Shown: positions 5,724 through 12,876 of the stretch, piece after piece
How positions within the stretch are numbered: position 1 is the stretch's first letter
How the letters are laid out: every line of letters starts with the position of its first letter
NCBI GenBank assembly: GCA_024278345.1
Contig: JAJRTK010000508.1
Coordinates: 1 to 12,876, forward strand
Direction of reading: 5' to 3'
Source: a bacterium
GTDB lineage: Bacteria > CSSED10-310 > JAJRTK01
Length of the DNA stretch: 12,876 bases
Notes under the pieces: generated by a model
What the model saw: only the letters and a program-made list of their open reading frames with translations
What the model was told of the DNA's origin: nothing
The model's database searches: none
Program-made: the position numbers and the translations under genes

Positions 5724-6887
5724 TTATGCAAGCTCAAGAAGGTAGGCGAAGCCCATTCCGCCACCGATGCACATGGTGACGATGCCCCGCCGACCGCCCC
5801 GGCGCCGCAGCTCACCCAGCAACTTGATCGTGAGGATCGCCCCCGTGGCACCAAGTGGATGGCCCGTGGCGATGGCGCCGCCATTGACATTGGTCTTTTC
5901 CGGGTCGAGTCCCAGCTCGTTCATACAATAGACGGACTGGCTGGCAAAGGCCTCGTTGATCTCGATGAGGTCGATATCATTCAGGGTCAACCCGGCCTTG
6001 TGGAGGAGCTTTGGTACGGCTTTGACGGGGCCGATACCCATGATCTCCGGCTCCACGCCGGCCACGGCCCATTCCCGGACGAAAGCCATGGGCTCGAGGC
6101 CCAGCTCCTTGGCCCGCTGCAGGTCCATGACCACCACGGCGCCGGCCCCGTCGTTGATCTGGGAGGCATTGCCCGCGGTGACGCTTCCGTTGGGGGAGAA
6201 GACGGGCCGAAGCTTGGAGAGCTTTTCCACGGTCGTTCCAGGCCTGGGGCCCTCGTCCGTGTCGAAGAGAAACTCCTTCCAGCTCCCGTTTTTGCGCGTT
6301 CGAACCTGAAGCGGGACGATCTCCTGGGCAAACTTCTTTTCCGCGATGGCAACAAGCGCCTTTTCATGGGAACGGACGGCGAACTCATCCTGCATTTGCC
6401 GGGTGATCTTGAACCTTCGGGCAACAAGCTCGGCCGTGGTCCCCATGCCCGCATAGGCGCCAGGCATGGAACCCATGAGGCCCGGATAGGCGACGAGTTT
6501 GTATCCGCCCATGGGCACCATGGACATGGACTCGACGCCGCCCGCCACCACGACCTTGGAGCTTCCAGCCTTGATGCTGTCGGCGGCAAGAGCGATGGAT
6601 TGCGACCCCGAAGAGCAGAAACGGTTGAGGGTCATTGCCGGCACATCCAGCGGCAGCCCCGCGGCAAGGCCGATCATCCGGGCAACATTCATTCCCTGTT
6701 CCCCTTCGGGCATGGCGCAGCCGAGGATCAGGTCGTCGATTTCCGCCGGGTCCAGGCCCGGCGTGCGCTCCAGAAGCCCTTGGAGCATCTGGGATGCGAA
6801 CTCTTCCGGTCGCGTGTCTCGGAGGCTCCCCTTCTTTGCGCGGCCGATGGGCGTTCGGGCCACGGATACGATGACTGCATCGCGCAT
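5724..6887 (-). CDS. fadA: Acetyl-CoA acyltransferase (3-ketoacyl-CoA thiolase, FadA type)
   Basis: A 387-residue degradative thiolase that cleaves 3-ketoacyl-CoA with CoA to acetyl-CoA and a shortened acyl-CoA, the last step of beta-oxidation. The nucleophilic cysteine is C91 in LNRFCSSGSQ. The NEAFA motif is present, with the catalytic H343 in GHPLGATGA and the second active-site cysteine C373 in TMCIGGGMG. All residues expected for activity are intact and the length is normal. The start is fixed by AAAGGAG seven bases upstream. The gene follows the FadN-like gene after 15 bp and is almost certainly co-transcribed with it, the same pairing and order as fadN-fadA in Bacillus. The N-terminus and NEAFA form separate it from the FadI-like thiolase at 10024. 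Acetyl-CoA C-acetyltransferase activity is an alternative specificity. Confidence 0.94.
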   Translation of the reverse strand: MRDAVIVSVARTPIGRAKKGSLRDTRPEEFASQMLQGLLERTPGLDPAEIDDLILGCAMPEGEQGMNVARMIGLAAGLPLDVPAMTLNRFCSSGSQSIALAADSIKAGSSKVVVAGGVESMSMVPMGGYKLVAYPGLMGSMPGAYAGMGTTAELVARRFKITRQMQDEFAVRSHEKALVAIAEKKFAQEIVPLQVRTRKNGSWKEFLFDTDEGPRPGTTVEKLSKLRPVFSPNGSVTAGNASQINDGAGAVVVMDLQRAKELGLEPMAFVREWAVAGVEPEIMGIGPVKAVPKLLHKAGLTLNDIDLIEINEAFASQSVYCMNELGLDPEKTNVNGGAIATGHPLGATGAILTIKLLGELRRRGGRRGIVTMCIGGGMGFAYLLELA

Positions 6888-6902
6888 GGCGAGGCTCCTT
6901 TC

Positions 6903-9326
6903 CTAGTTACGGAGGGGTTTATTGGTCTCGAGCATGTGCTGGATCCTGGCCAGAGTCTTCTGTTCGCCGCAAAGGGAGACGAAAGTTTCTCGTTCGAGGT
7001 CGAGAATCGTCTGCTCATCGACGGGATCGTTGATGGTGGTGTCACCTCCACAAAGAACCCTGGCCAGTTTCGCGCCCAGGAGGGCATCGTACTCGGAAAT
7101 CCAGTGGGTCTCCTTCATGTTGTAGAGCTGCATCTCGATGGTGGCGATTCCCTCCTTGCCCGGCAGATGGAGTTTCTTCGGCAAACAGGGCTGATAACCT
7201 TCCTCGGCCATCCCCAAAACCATTCGTTTCGCGGTCCAAAGCTGTTGATCGCGGTTGAGCTCCACCTTGTCGAATGAGCGCAGAAAACCCAGTTCCCGCG
7301 CCTCTTCACCGGACGTTGCCACCTTGGCCATACCAATGGTCTGGAAGGCCTTTTCCACAAAGGGCAAATTCGACAAAATCGGCGGGTCGATCCCCTCCAG
7401 CAGGCGCTCCAGCAAAAAGAGACACCCCCCGCCAGCGGGGATCAGCCCGACGCCCACTTCCACGAGGCCCATGTAACTCTCCGCCGCCGCGCAGATCCGG
7501 TCACCGGCCATACTGATCTCACAGCCGCCGCCGAAGGTGTAGCCAAAGGGCGCCGTCACCACCGGAACCCGCGCCCGGCGAAGGCCCATGGTCATCCCCT
7601 GGAACTTGCGGATCATCTCCCCGATGGCATCCCAGTCCTTGTTGAAGATCCCCTGAAGCACCATCATGAGGTTGGCGCCAGCACTGAAGTTTTCGCCCTG
7701 ATGATGCACCACCAAACCGCGGAAATCGCCCTCGGCAATCTCGATGGCCTTGTAAGCGGCTTCCAGAATCTCGTCGTCCACGGGATTGAGCTTGGGCTGA
7801 AGAGCCGAGTGGAACTCCAGGCAGGCAACGCCATCCCCCAAATCCACCACCGACGCGCCATCGTTCTTGTAGAGGACGTTGGATTCCTTCCGCTTGATCT
7901 GCGAAAGCACCATGAAAGTCTGGGGTTTCCGCTCCATCCGGTATTCTCCGGTTGCTGGATCGTAGAACTTCCGGCCTTCGGCGCTTTCGACGTAAAAAGT
8001 CTCGTGCCCGGCTTCCAGCATCTCCAGGACCCATTTCCCCGGCTCTTCCCCATCAGCCGCCATCTTCTCGACGACCTTGGCAACGCCCAGGGCATCCCAG
8101 ATCTCGAACGGGCCAAGCTCCCAATTGAAGCCCCACTTCATGGCGTTGTCGAGTTCCACAAGCGTATCGGAAATCTCTCCGTGACGTCTGGAGGCATAGA
8201 TCAGCGTATCCCGGGTCACGCGCCAGGCGAAGGCCCCCGCTCGATCATCCGCGAAAACGACGTTCCCAAGCCTTTCTCGCACATCATGGGTCCGCTTCGC
8301 CCACTTGAGGGAATCGGTCCGCAGCTTCTCTGAAGCCCTATATTCCCCAGTCTTCCAGTCCAGCACCAGCTTCGTTTTCTTCCCATCGACCTTCGTCATC
8401 CGGAAGAAACCGCCCTTCTCCCGTGTCTTCCTTCCCAATGCCCCCGCTTCGATAAGCTTGGCCATGAACCCCGGAATCGTGAAAACGTCGTGCTTCTCGT
8501 CATCGGGACAGCCATCCCGCAGCGTCCCGATGACATGGGCCAAAACGTCCAAGCCTACGAGGTCGATGGTTCCAAAAGCCGCGCTGGACGGCCGACCCAA
8601 GGCTGGCCCCACGATGGAGTCCACCTCGTCTACCTGGTAGTCCATCTCCACCATGGCCTGAAGGGTCGCCGCGATCCCATAGACACCGATCCGGTTTCCC
8701 ACGAAGTTCGGCGTGTCCTTGCCAAACACGATTCCCTTTCCAAGGCGGAAACGGCCGAAATTCGCAAACGCCGCAAGCACCTCGGGCAACGTCTCCTTGC
8801 TGGCAACCAGCTCCAATAGCCGCATATACCGCACGGGGTTAAAGAAATGGGTCACCAGGAAGTGCCCTTTAAACTCGGCGGAACGTCCCTCCATCATCCC
8901 CGCAATGGAAAGGCCGGACGTATTGGAAGAAACAAGGGTCCCGGGACGGCGAACTTCCTCCACCCGAGCGAACAGCTTTTGCTTGATCTCCATCCGTTCC
9001 ACCACGACTTCGACGATCCAGTCGCAATCCGCCAGCTTGTCCCAGTCGTCTTCGAAGTTCCCCACCTGGATGAGCGAAAGGAAACGCTTGGAATAGAGAG
9101 CTGCTGGCTTCGATTTCTGGAGCTTTTCCAAGGCCCCCATGGCCAGCTTACTCCGAAATCGAGGATCCTCTCGCGTCAGTCCCTTGGCCCGGTCCGCCTC
9201 CGAAAGGTCCCGCGGCACGATGTCGAGCAACAACACCTCGATGCCAGCATTGGCCAGGTGCGCGGCAATACCGGAGCCCATGACTCCAGCACCCAGCACT
9301 CCGGCACGTCGTATCTCCTTGGACAT
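6903..9326 (-). CDS. fadN: 3-hydroxyacyl-CoA dehydrogenase/enoyl-CoA hydratase fusion (FadN type)
   Basis: An 807-residue two-function enzyme for the hydration and NAD-dependent 3-hydroxyacyl oxidation steps of beta-oxidation. The dehydrogenase is N-terminal. It has a Rossmann loop GAGVMGSG (12-19) with acidic D35, SSNTSGLS (133-140), catalytic H160 in THFFNPVRY with E172, and NFVGNRIG (207-214). The enoyl-CoA hydratase is C-terminal. It has an oxyanion segment ENFSAGANL (545-553), E603 in GGGCE and E623 in GLVEVGVGLIPAGGG. The 20-residue spacing of the two glutamates equals that of E119/E139 in E. coli FadB. Domain order is the reverse of FadB and matches Bacillus FadN (789 residues). The start has GAGGAG eight bases upstream. 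It is the first gene of an operon with the thiolase. Whether the two proteins form a stable complex is not shown by the sequence. Confidence 0.95.
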   Translation of the reverse strand: MSKEIRRAGVLGAGVMGSGIAAHLANAGIEVLLLDIVPRDLSEADRAKGLTREDPRFRSKLAMGALEKLQKSKPAALYSKRFLSLIQVGNFEDDWDKLADCDWIVEVVVERMEIKQKLFARVEEVRRPGTLVSSNTSGLSIAGMMEGRSAEFKGHFLVTHFFNPVRYMRLLELVASKETLPEVLAAFANFGRFRLGKGIVFGKDTPNFVGNRIGVYGIAATLQAMVEMDYQVDEVDSIVGPALGRPSSAAFGTIDLVGLDVLAHVIGTLRDGCPDDEKHDVFTIPGFMAKLIEAGALGRKTREKGGFFRMTKVDGKKTKLVLDWKTGEYRASEKLRTDSLKWAKRTHDVRERLGNVVFADDRAGAFAWRVTRDTLIYASRRHGEISDTLVELDNAMKWGFNWELGPFEIWDALGVAKVVEKMAADGEEPGKWVLEMLEAGHETFYVESAEGRKFYDPATGEYRMERKPQTFMVLSQIKRKESNVLYKNDGASVVDLGDGVACLEFHSALQPKLNPVDDEILEAAYKAIEIAEGDFRGLVVHHQGENFSAGANLMMVLQGIFNKDWDAIGEMIRKFQGMTMGLRRARVPVVTAPFGYTFGGGCEISMAGDRICAAAESYMGLVEVGVGLIPAGGGCLFLLERLLEGIDPPILSNLPFVEKAFQTIGMAKVATSGEEARELGFLRSFDKVELNRDQQLWTAKRMVLGMAEEGYQPCLPKKLHLPGKEGIATIEMQLYNMKETHWISEYDALLGAKLARVLCGGDTTINDPVDEQTILDLERETFVSLCGEQKTLARIQHMLETNKPLRN

Positions 9327-9566
9327 GATGAAAACTCCTCAAGTGTGAGGTGACCAATCTCGCCTCTCCGCAATGGGCTGCGCAAGCTCTTCCTCCCCCA
9401 CAAGGCGCGGTCTGAACGACAAGGGGCCCGCTTCTTGTTGCGTTCCGCTCCCATCGCTCACGTCCGTTGCGCGCTAGTCGCCCATCTCACCGCTCTTCCC
9501 GGCTGCGGTCCGCGAGAAAAAAAGTCTCACCCGGAACGGCGGAAACAGACCGGAATCCGCCCACCA

Positions 9567-9585
9567 GTGGGGACTGGTCCCCCAC
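9567..9585. repeat. Single hairpin resembling the array stem-loops
   Basis: GTGGGGAC (9567-9574) pairs with GTCCCCCAC (9577-9585) with one bulged C and a two-base loop. The GGGGAC/GTCCCC core matches the first hairpin of array B (305-323). It looks like an isolated, decayed member of the same hairpin family. Confidence 0.45.
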
Positions 9586-9778
9586 GGCAACGAGCCATTC
9601 CCGGCTGCCTCCCTGTGAGCCGAAACAACTGAATTCTAGCTCCAGAGACCGTTCGCGAGGGGCCAGTATAAGGCTTTCCGAGTAGTTTTGGAAAAGGAGT
9701 TTTAGCAATCTAAGTCGTTCATAAGCCAGGTTCCGCGGGCCGGAGGATACATGGGCACGCGCATAGCCACCAAGCCAA

Positions 9779-9806
9779 GGAGCGACTCTAGAAGAGCGAC
9801 TCTAGA
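9779..9806. repeat. 14-bp tandem duplication
   Basis: GGAGCGACTCTAGA (9779-9792) is followed directly by AGAGCGACTCTAGA (9793-9806), differing at one or two bases. It lies in the gap upstream of the FadI-like thiolase, and only two units are present. Confidence 0.7.
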
Positions 9807-9822
9807 GGTCAACCGTCCGGGC

Positions 9823-9842
9823 TTCGGTCATGGGGGACCGAA
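9823..9842. other. Perfect 7-bp stem-loop upstream of the FadI-like gene
   Basis: TTCGGTC (9823-9829) and GACCGAA (9836-9842) flank the loop ATGGGG. No T-tract follows on either strand, so it is not an obvious terminator. It is about 180 bp upstream of the thiolase start and could be an operator or leader structure. Confidence 0.45.
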
Positions 9843-10023
9843 ACGATGACCGGCGCCAACCGGCCGGAAGGCGCCCCGGGAAGTTGCCGGTCTGGACGAT
9901 GAATCAACTGCTGCGGTAGATTGGTTGCGGAGTCGAACTGAGCGAAACCTCATCGCTTTCACGGAACGACCGAGGACTGGCCATCTGCCGCCAATGGAAA
10001 ATGGAGAAACGGGAGGTAAGTCA

Positions 10024-11142
10024 ATGAACCGTGTAGCACTCGTCGCCGGGGCTCGGACCCCGTTTGTCAAATCGGGCAAGGCGCTGAAGGAGTTTGGACC
10101 TCTTTCCCTGGCCCGCCACGCAACCATCGGACTTTTGGAAAAACATGACATCGATCCGGCCATGATCGATGCCTTGGCCTTCGGCGTCGTTGTCGGGGAG
10201 CCGAAACGCCCTAATTTGGCGCGGGAAATCGTCCTTGAAGAAGAGAAGCTGCCCGGCCAGGTGGAGGCCCAGACCTTCTCTTCGTACTGCATCACGGGAC
10301 TTCGGACCATCACGGCTATCGCCGAAGGCATCGCCACCGGCCGGATTGGAGTGGGGATCGCTGGCGGCACCGAGTCCCTCTCCAGGGCCACGGCGGACAC
10401 TTTTCTGGAGCCGAGCACCGGTGTTTCCATGGGCGACAACGGGGAGATCATCCGCCGCCAGTGGGACATTCCCCGCCAGAGCCAGGACAAGCTGGCCCTG
10501 GCCAGCCACGAAAATGCTTTGGCCGCGCGGGACAAGCTTGCCAAGGAGATCGTGCCTCTGGCTGGCATGGAACATGATTCCGGGCCCAGAGCCGGCTCTT
10601 CCCTGGAAAAACTAGCGAAGCTCCGGCCAGTCTTTGACCCGGAAGGCACCATCACGGCCGGCAACGCATCTCCGGTGACCGACGGGGCCTCGGCAGTCTT
10701 GCTCATGAGCGAGGAACGGGCCAAAACCGAGGGCCTGGAACCTCTGGCCTTCATTCGGGCCATGGAGTTCGCGGCGATCCCCATGTCGGACGGGATGCTG
10801 ATGGCCCCGGCCCTGGCAGTGCCAAGGCTTCTGGAGAAAACCGGTCTCTCCCTGGAGGAGATCGATCTGGTGGAGATCCACGAGGCATTCGCCGCTCAGG
10901 TGCTGGCCAACGTCAAGGCATGGGAAGAGGGCTGGAAAGGCAAGGCCACGGGCTCTTTGGATTGGTCGCGTGTCAATGTCAACGGGAGCTCGCTGGCCAT
11001 CGGCCATCCCTGGTCGGCCACCGGCGGGCGCATCGTCACGACGCTGGCGAATGAAATGGCCAGAAGGAATGCTCGCTACGGGCTGGTGAGTATCTGTGCC
11101 GCCGGGGCCATGGCCGGAGCCTTCCTGCTGGAGCGAAGTTAG
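10024..11142 (+). CDS. fadI: Acetyl-CoA acyltransferase (FadI/trifunctional-beta-type thiolase)
   Basis: A 372-residue thiolase of the branch that includes FadI and the beta subunit of the mitochondrial trifunctional protein. The nucleophile is C89 in SSYCITGLRT. HEAFAAQVLANVKAW replaces the NEAFA form seen in FadA. The catalytic histidine is H328 in GHPWSATGG and the second cysteine C358 in SICAAGAM. All active residues are intact. I chose the ATG at 10024, which has GGGAGG seven bases upstream and begins the family's MNRVALVAGARTPF. The frame is open for 33 more codons upstream but those residues look non-homologous. Unusually, no FadJ-type partner gene is adjacent; the gene is followed by yjjX and diverges from the fadN-fadA operon. 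It may work with FadN, with a partner encoded elsewhere, or in another acyl-CoA pathway. Confidence 0.92.
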   Translation: MNRVALVAGARTPFVKSGKALKEFGPLSLARHATIGLLEKHDIDPAMIDALAFGVVVGEPKRPNLAREIVLEEEKLPGQVEAQTFSSYCITGLRTITAIAEGIATGRIGVGIAGGTESLSRATADTFLEPSTGVSMGDNGEIIRRQWDIPRQSQDKLALASHENALAARDKLAKEIVPLAGMEHDSGPRAGSSLEKLAKLRPVFDPEGTITAGNASPVTDGASAVLLMSEERAKTEGLEPLAFIRAMEFAAIPMSDGMLMAPALAVPRLLEKTGLSLEEIDLVEIHEAFAAQVLANVKAWEEGWKGKATGSLDWSRVNVNGSSLAIGHPWSATGGRIVTTLANEMARRNARYGLVSICAAGAMAGAFLLERS

Positions 11143-11150
11143 CGCTTACC

Positions 11151-11169
11151 CGGCACTTCTTGAGTGCCG
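11151..11169 (+). other. Hairpin between the FadI-like gene and yjjX
   Basis: CGGCACT (11151-11157) and AGTGCCG (11163-11169) form a 7-bp perfect stem with loop TCTTG in the 64-bp gap between the two genes. No T-tract follows, so read-through into yjjX is expected. It may mark an mRNA processing or stability site. Confidence 0.45.
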
Positions 11170-11206
11170 TGAACCCGATGGCCTGCCGTGGAGAAGGGCA
11201 AACAAC

Positions 11207-11761
11207 GTGAGAGTGCTTGTTGGATCGACCAACCCAGTGAAGGTGGAAGCCGTTCGGGAGGCATTCAGCCTCTACTACGGGTCGGTGGCGGTGGAGGGAA
11301 TGGCGGTGGAAACTGGCGTTTCCGAGCAGCCCATCGGGGAACAGACCTTTGAGGGCGCCGACAACCGGGCTTCTCGGCTGGCGGAGCTTGCCAAGAGGAG
11401 GCGGCTTGATGCGGACTGGTTCGTTGGCGTGGAAGGGGGCGTGATTGAGGTTCGGGCTCGATGGTTCGGGGTTGGCGCCGTGGCCATCCTGGATCGGAAT
11501 GGGCGATGGGGCCGCGGGATGACCCCGATGTTCGAGCTTCCCGGGTCCCTGGTGAAACAGCTTTTCACCGGGGAGGAGCTCGGGCCTCTCATGGATCGGC
11601 TCACGGGGCAAACCGACACGAAAAAGAAGGGCGGAGCCATCGGGTTTCTCACCGGCGGGGTCATGGATCGGCGGCAGCTCTACGTTCAGGGGATTGTCGT
11701 GGCCCTGGCGCCGTTCCGGCGGCCTGAGCTCTATTTCCCGCCGCCTCCCGGCGGAGCTTGA
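11207..11761 (+). CDS. yjjX: Inosine/xanthosine triphosphatase (YjjX/DUF84 family)
   Basis: A 184-residue nucleotide-pool cleansing enzyme that hydrolyses non-canonical ITP and XTP to the diphosphates, limiting their incorporation into nucleic acid. The N-terminus VLVGSTNPVKVEAVREAF is typical of the family. It is followed by the conserved SEQPIGEQTFEGADNRA (39-55), WFVGVEGG and KKKGGAIGFLTGG, and the protein ends with ALAPF plus a short Pro-rich tail. Translation begins at a GTG with AAGGG about eight bases upstream. The frame is open further upstream, into the end of the thiolase gene, but that part lacks homology to the family. It lies 64 bp after the FadI-like gene and is probably co-transcribed; no functional link to fatty acid degradation is known. 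An NTPase with other purine specificity is possible. Confidence 0.9.
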   Translation: MRVLVGSTNPVKVEAVREAFSLYYGSVAVEGMAVETGVSEQPIGEQTFEGADNRASRLAELAKRRRLDADWFVGVEGGVIEVRARWFGVGAVAILDRNGRWGRGMTPMFELPGSLVKQLFTGEELGPLMDRLTGQTDTKKKGGAIGFLTGGVMDRRQLYVQGIVVALAPFRRPELYFPPPPGGA

Positions 11762-11792
11762 TCTTCAGTGGGCCGTCCTGGCGGTGAGGGAT

Positions 11793-12512
11793 TCAAGTGA
11801 GGGCCAGGGATTCCTTGACGAATGAGGCGACATGTTCCACGAGCCAATCAAGGCATCCTGCTTTGGAAAAGCGGTGATCCGCCCTGGGATGGATGATCAA
11901 CCGGGACTCCGTGGAGAGCGCGTGGAGATCCTGGCTGTCCCGGAGAGGTACCACCTGGTCCCGGGCTCCGTGGAGGATGAGCCAGGGCACACGAATCGCG
12001 GCGGCTGCCGCCATGGGGTCATGTCGGAGGGCGTCCTCGAAGAAAGCCTCGGGGAGGATGACTCCCGGAGCGATCTCCACGGGGGAGCCTGGCCGGCGGT
12101 TCAGTCGGGCTGGCGCCGCGATGGTGACGAGGGCCGCGATCTTTGGCCGCTTGGCCGCAAAAAGGAGGCTGACGGTGGCACCCATGGAAGAGCCCACGAG
12201 GGCCAACCTCTGAAATCCTTTTTGGAAGAGCCAATTCGCGGCCGCCAGGAGATCGTCCAGTTCCCCGGAGAAGCTGAGTCCATCCGCTGGCCCTTGAGAG
12301 TCGCCTCGGCCGGCAAAGTCGAATCGAAGCGCCGGGAAGCCCAGGCTTGCGAGCTCCCGGCAAAGGCGCCGATGCTTGGGGCTCTCTTTGGAGCTAAGCA
12401 TCCCGTGAGCAACAATGACGGCGGACTCCGAAGGCTGCGAGGAGTGGTGCAGGACCCCTGAAATCCGGTGACTTCGGGAATTCTGGAACACTGTGGTTTC
12501 AAGATGTGCCAT
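11793..12512 (-). CDS. Alpha/beta hydrolase (serine esterase/acyl hydrolase-like)
   Basis: A 239-residue cytoplasmic alpha/beta-hydrolase with a complete catalytic triad: S109 in the nucleophile elbow GSSMG, D185 in HGARDQVVP and H213 in ADHRF. The oxyanion HG pair is in IVAHGM (H36, G37). The layout resembles small carboxylesterases and the dienelactone-hydrolase/BAAT-like group (FDFAGRGDSQG at 64-74, then a short cap). No signal peptide is seen. I chose the ATG at 12512 (MAHLETTVF). The frame is open for 79 more codons upstream, but those are low-complexity Pro/Arg-rich residues without family resemblance. A GGGG lies 12 bases before the ATG, a rather long spacing, so the start is only moderately certain. 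It converges on yjjX with a 31-bp gap. Substrate is unknown; a lipid ester or acyl thioester would fit the neighbourhood, but this is inference. Confidence 0.88.
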   Translation of the reverse strand: MAHLETTVFQNSRSHRISGVLHHSSQPSESAVIVAHGMLSSKESPKHRRLCRELASLGFPALRFDFAGRGDSQGPADGLSFSGELDDLLAAANWLFQKGFQRLALVGSSMGATVSLLFAAKRPKIAALVTIAAPARLNRRPGSPVEIAPGVILPEAFFEDALRHDPMAAAAAIRVPWLILHGARDQVVPLRDSQDLHALSTESRLIIHPRADHRFSKAGCLDWLVEHVASFVKESLALT

Positions 12513-12876
12513 GAGGAAGAGATTCCCCTGCTTCTTCGGTTGATTCCAATGCTTTTTGATCCTTGGGTAGGGCGAGCTAAAATGATAGGTTACCGGATCA
12601 TGGAGTGAAACGCATCTTGACAAAGAACGCCACGGAGGCGGAAATGCCGCGCGAGGTGTGGCGGACGGGGGAAGCACGCGCCGAAGGCGTGGGTCGTGCC
12701 GCCGCGAGGGGAACGCAACCCAAGAAAGAAACGACGGGTATCCACGCAAGGCGGGACATTCCCGGGACTGTGGAATCGCAAGCGTCCGGGCAACGCCTCG
12801 CTATCGCTCGGCGGGTCACGTTTGCGTGACTCGAAGGGTCACGCCGCGCGTTACCCGAAGGTGGTCCGGGGATTCC
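12513..12876. other. Right-end intergenic region with repeat module
   Basis: No supported gene. A frame of 74 codons on the plus strand (12605-12829) runs into the dispersed repeat and has no recognisable family. The hydrolase promoter should lie here on the minus strand but I cannot place it. From 12787 the sequence repeats the left-island module, and the window ends inside what appears to be the first hairpin of another array. Confidence 0.6.
12787..12833 (+). repeat. 46-bp dispersed repeat, right copy
   Basis: It matches 251-296 from CGGGCAACGCC to GCGTGACTCG with a one-base insertion and two or three substitutions, including the perfect GTCACG-TTTG-CGTGAC hairpin (12815-12830). About 30 bp later TCCGGGGA (12865-12872) matches the start of array B at 304-311. 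The extra spacer holds a further hairpin (12836-12856, GGGTCACGC/GCGTTACCC, one mismatch) that the left copy lacks. Confidence 0.75.

Larger units (their letters stand above)
9327..10023. other. 697-bp intergenic region between divergent fadN and fadI-like genes
   Basis: No credible protein gene is seen. It must hold promoters for both directions, but I cannot place either with confidence. TATAAG near 9670 on the plus strand lacks a good -35 box. Structures present are CAAGGCGCGG at 9401-9410 and a GTTCCGCTC-centred block at 9438-9484, both with counterparts upstream of the acyl-CoA synthetase. There is also a hairpin at 9567-9585 resembling the array hairpins, a 14-bp tandem repeat (9779-9806) and a perfect stem-loop at 9823-9842. 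A small RNA or unrecognised short gene is possible but not supported. Confidence 0.6.

Noticed and set aside
5859-7277. A 472-codon plus-strand frame opposite the thiolase and fadN genes
   Set aside because: It lies antisense to two clearly functional genes with intact active sites, and its His/Gly/Asp-rich composition is what the complementary frame of a GC-rich gene gives.
9828-10784. A 318-codon minus-strand frame opposite the FadI-like gene
   Set aside because: Ser/Arg/Pro-rich shadow of the thiolase reading frame; no recognisable domain.
12605-12829. A 74-codon plus-strand frame at the right end
   Set aside because: It crosses the dispersed repeat, has no clear ribosome site and no family I recognise.

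Overview
The window is bacterial chromosomal or metagenome-contig DNA of moderately high G+C. Genes are compact, with clear Shine-Dalgarno sites, and several gaps are rich in repeats. The genes point to a Gram-negative-type or otherwise environmental bacterium that degrades fatty acids. No gene is diagnostic of a phylum, so I do not name one.

Layout. Positions 1-532 are a non-coding island of short, perfect GC-rich hairpins and dispersed repeats. A long-chain acyl-CoA synthetase (533-2329, minus) follows, with a readable sigma70-type promoter. Divergent from it is a membrane-anchored NUC1-type nuclease (2619-3455, plus). This converges on an exported DUF1684 protein (3525-4625, minus), with a copy of one dispersed repeat between the two stop codons. 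Next come a hemolysin III/YqfA-type seven-helix membrane protein (4807-5466, minus) and a two-gene beta-oxidation operon on the minus strand. That operon is a FadN-type 3-hydroxyacyl-CoA dehydrogenase/enoyl-CoA hydratase (6903-9326) followed 15 bp later by a FadA-type thiolase (5724-6887), with an intrinsic terminator after it. A 697-bp gap separates the operon from a divergent second thiolase of FadI/trifunctional-beta type (10024-11142, plus). A YjjX-type inosine/xanthosine triphosphatase (11207-11761, plus) follows, then a convergent alpha/beta hydrolase (11793-12512, minus). The right end (12513-12876) returns to repeat DNA that matches part of the left island.

Function. The synthetase activates fatty acids, the FadN-like enzyme carries out hydration and 3-hydroxyacyl oxidation, and the two thiolases carry out cleavage. 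The acyl-CoA dehydrogenase and electron-transfer steps must be encoded elsewhere. The remaining genes are housekeeping (YjjX), exported or membrane proteins of uncertain role, and a probable carboxylesterase-like hydrolase.

I found no defence system, CRISPR array, transposase, tRNA or rRNA. The most unusual material is the intergenic repeat system. It comprises hairpin arrays in opposite orientations, a GGAA-loop hairpin repeat in three copies, a composite repeat module at both ends of the window, and sequence blocks shared by the upstream regions of the two fad transcription units.
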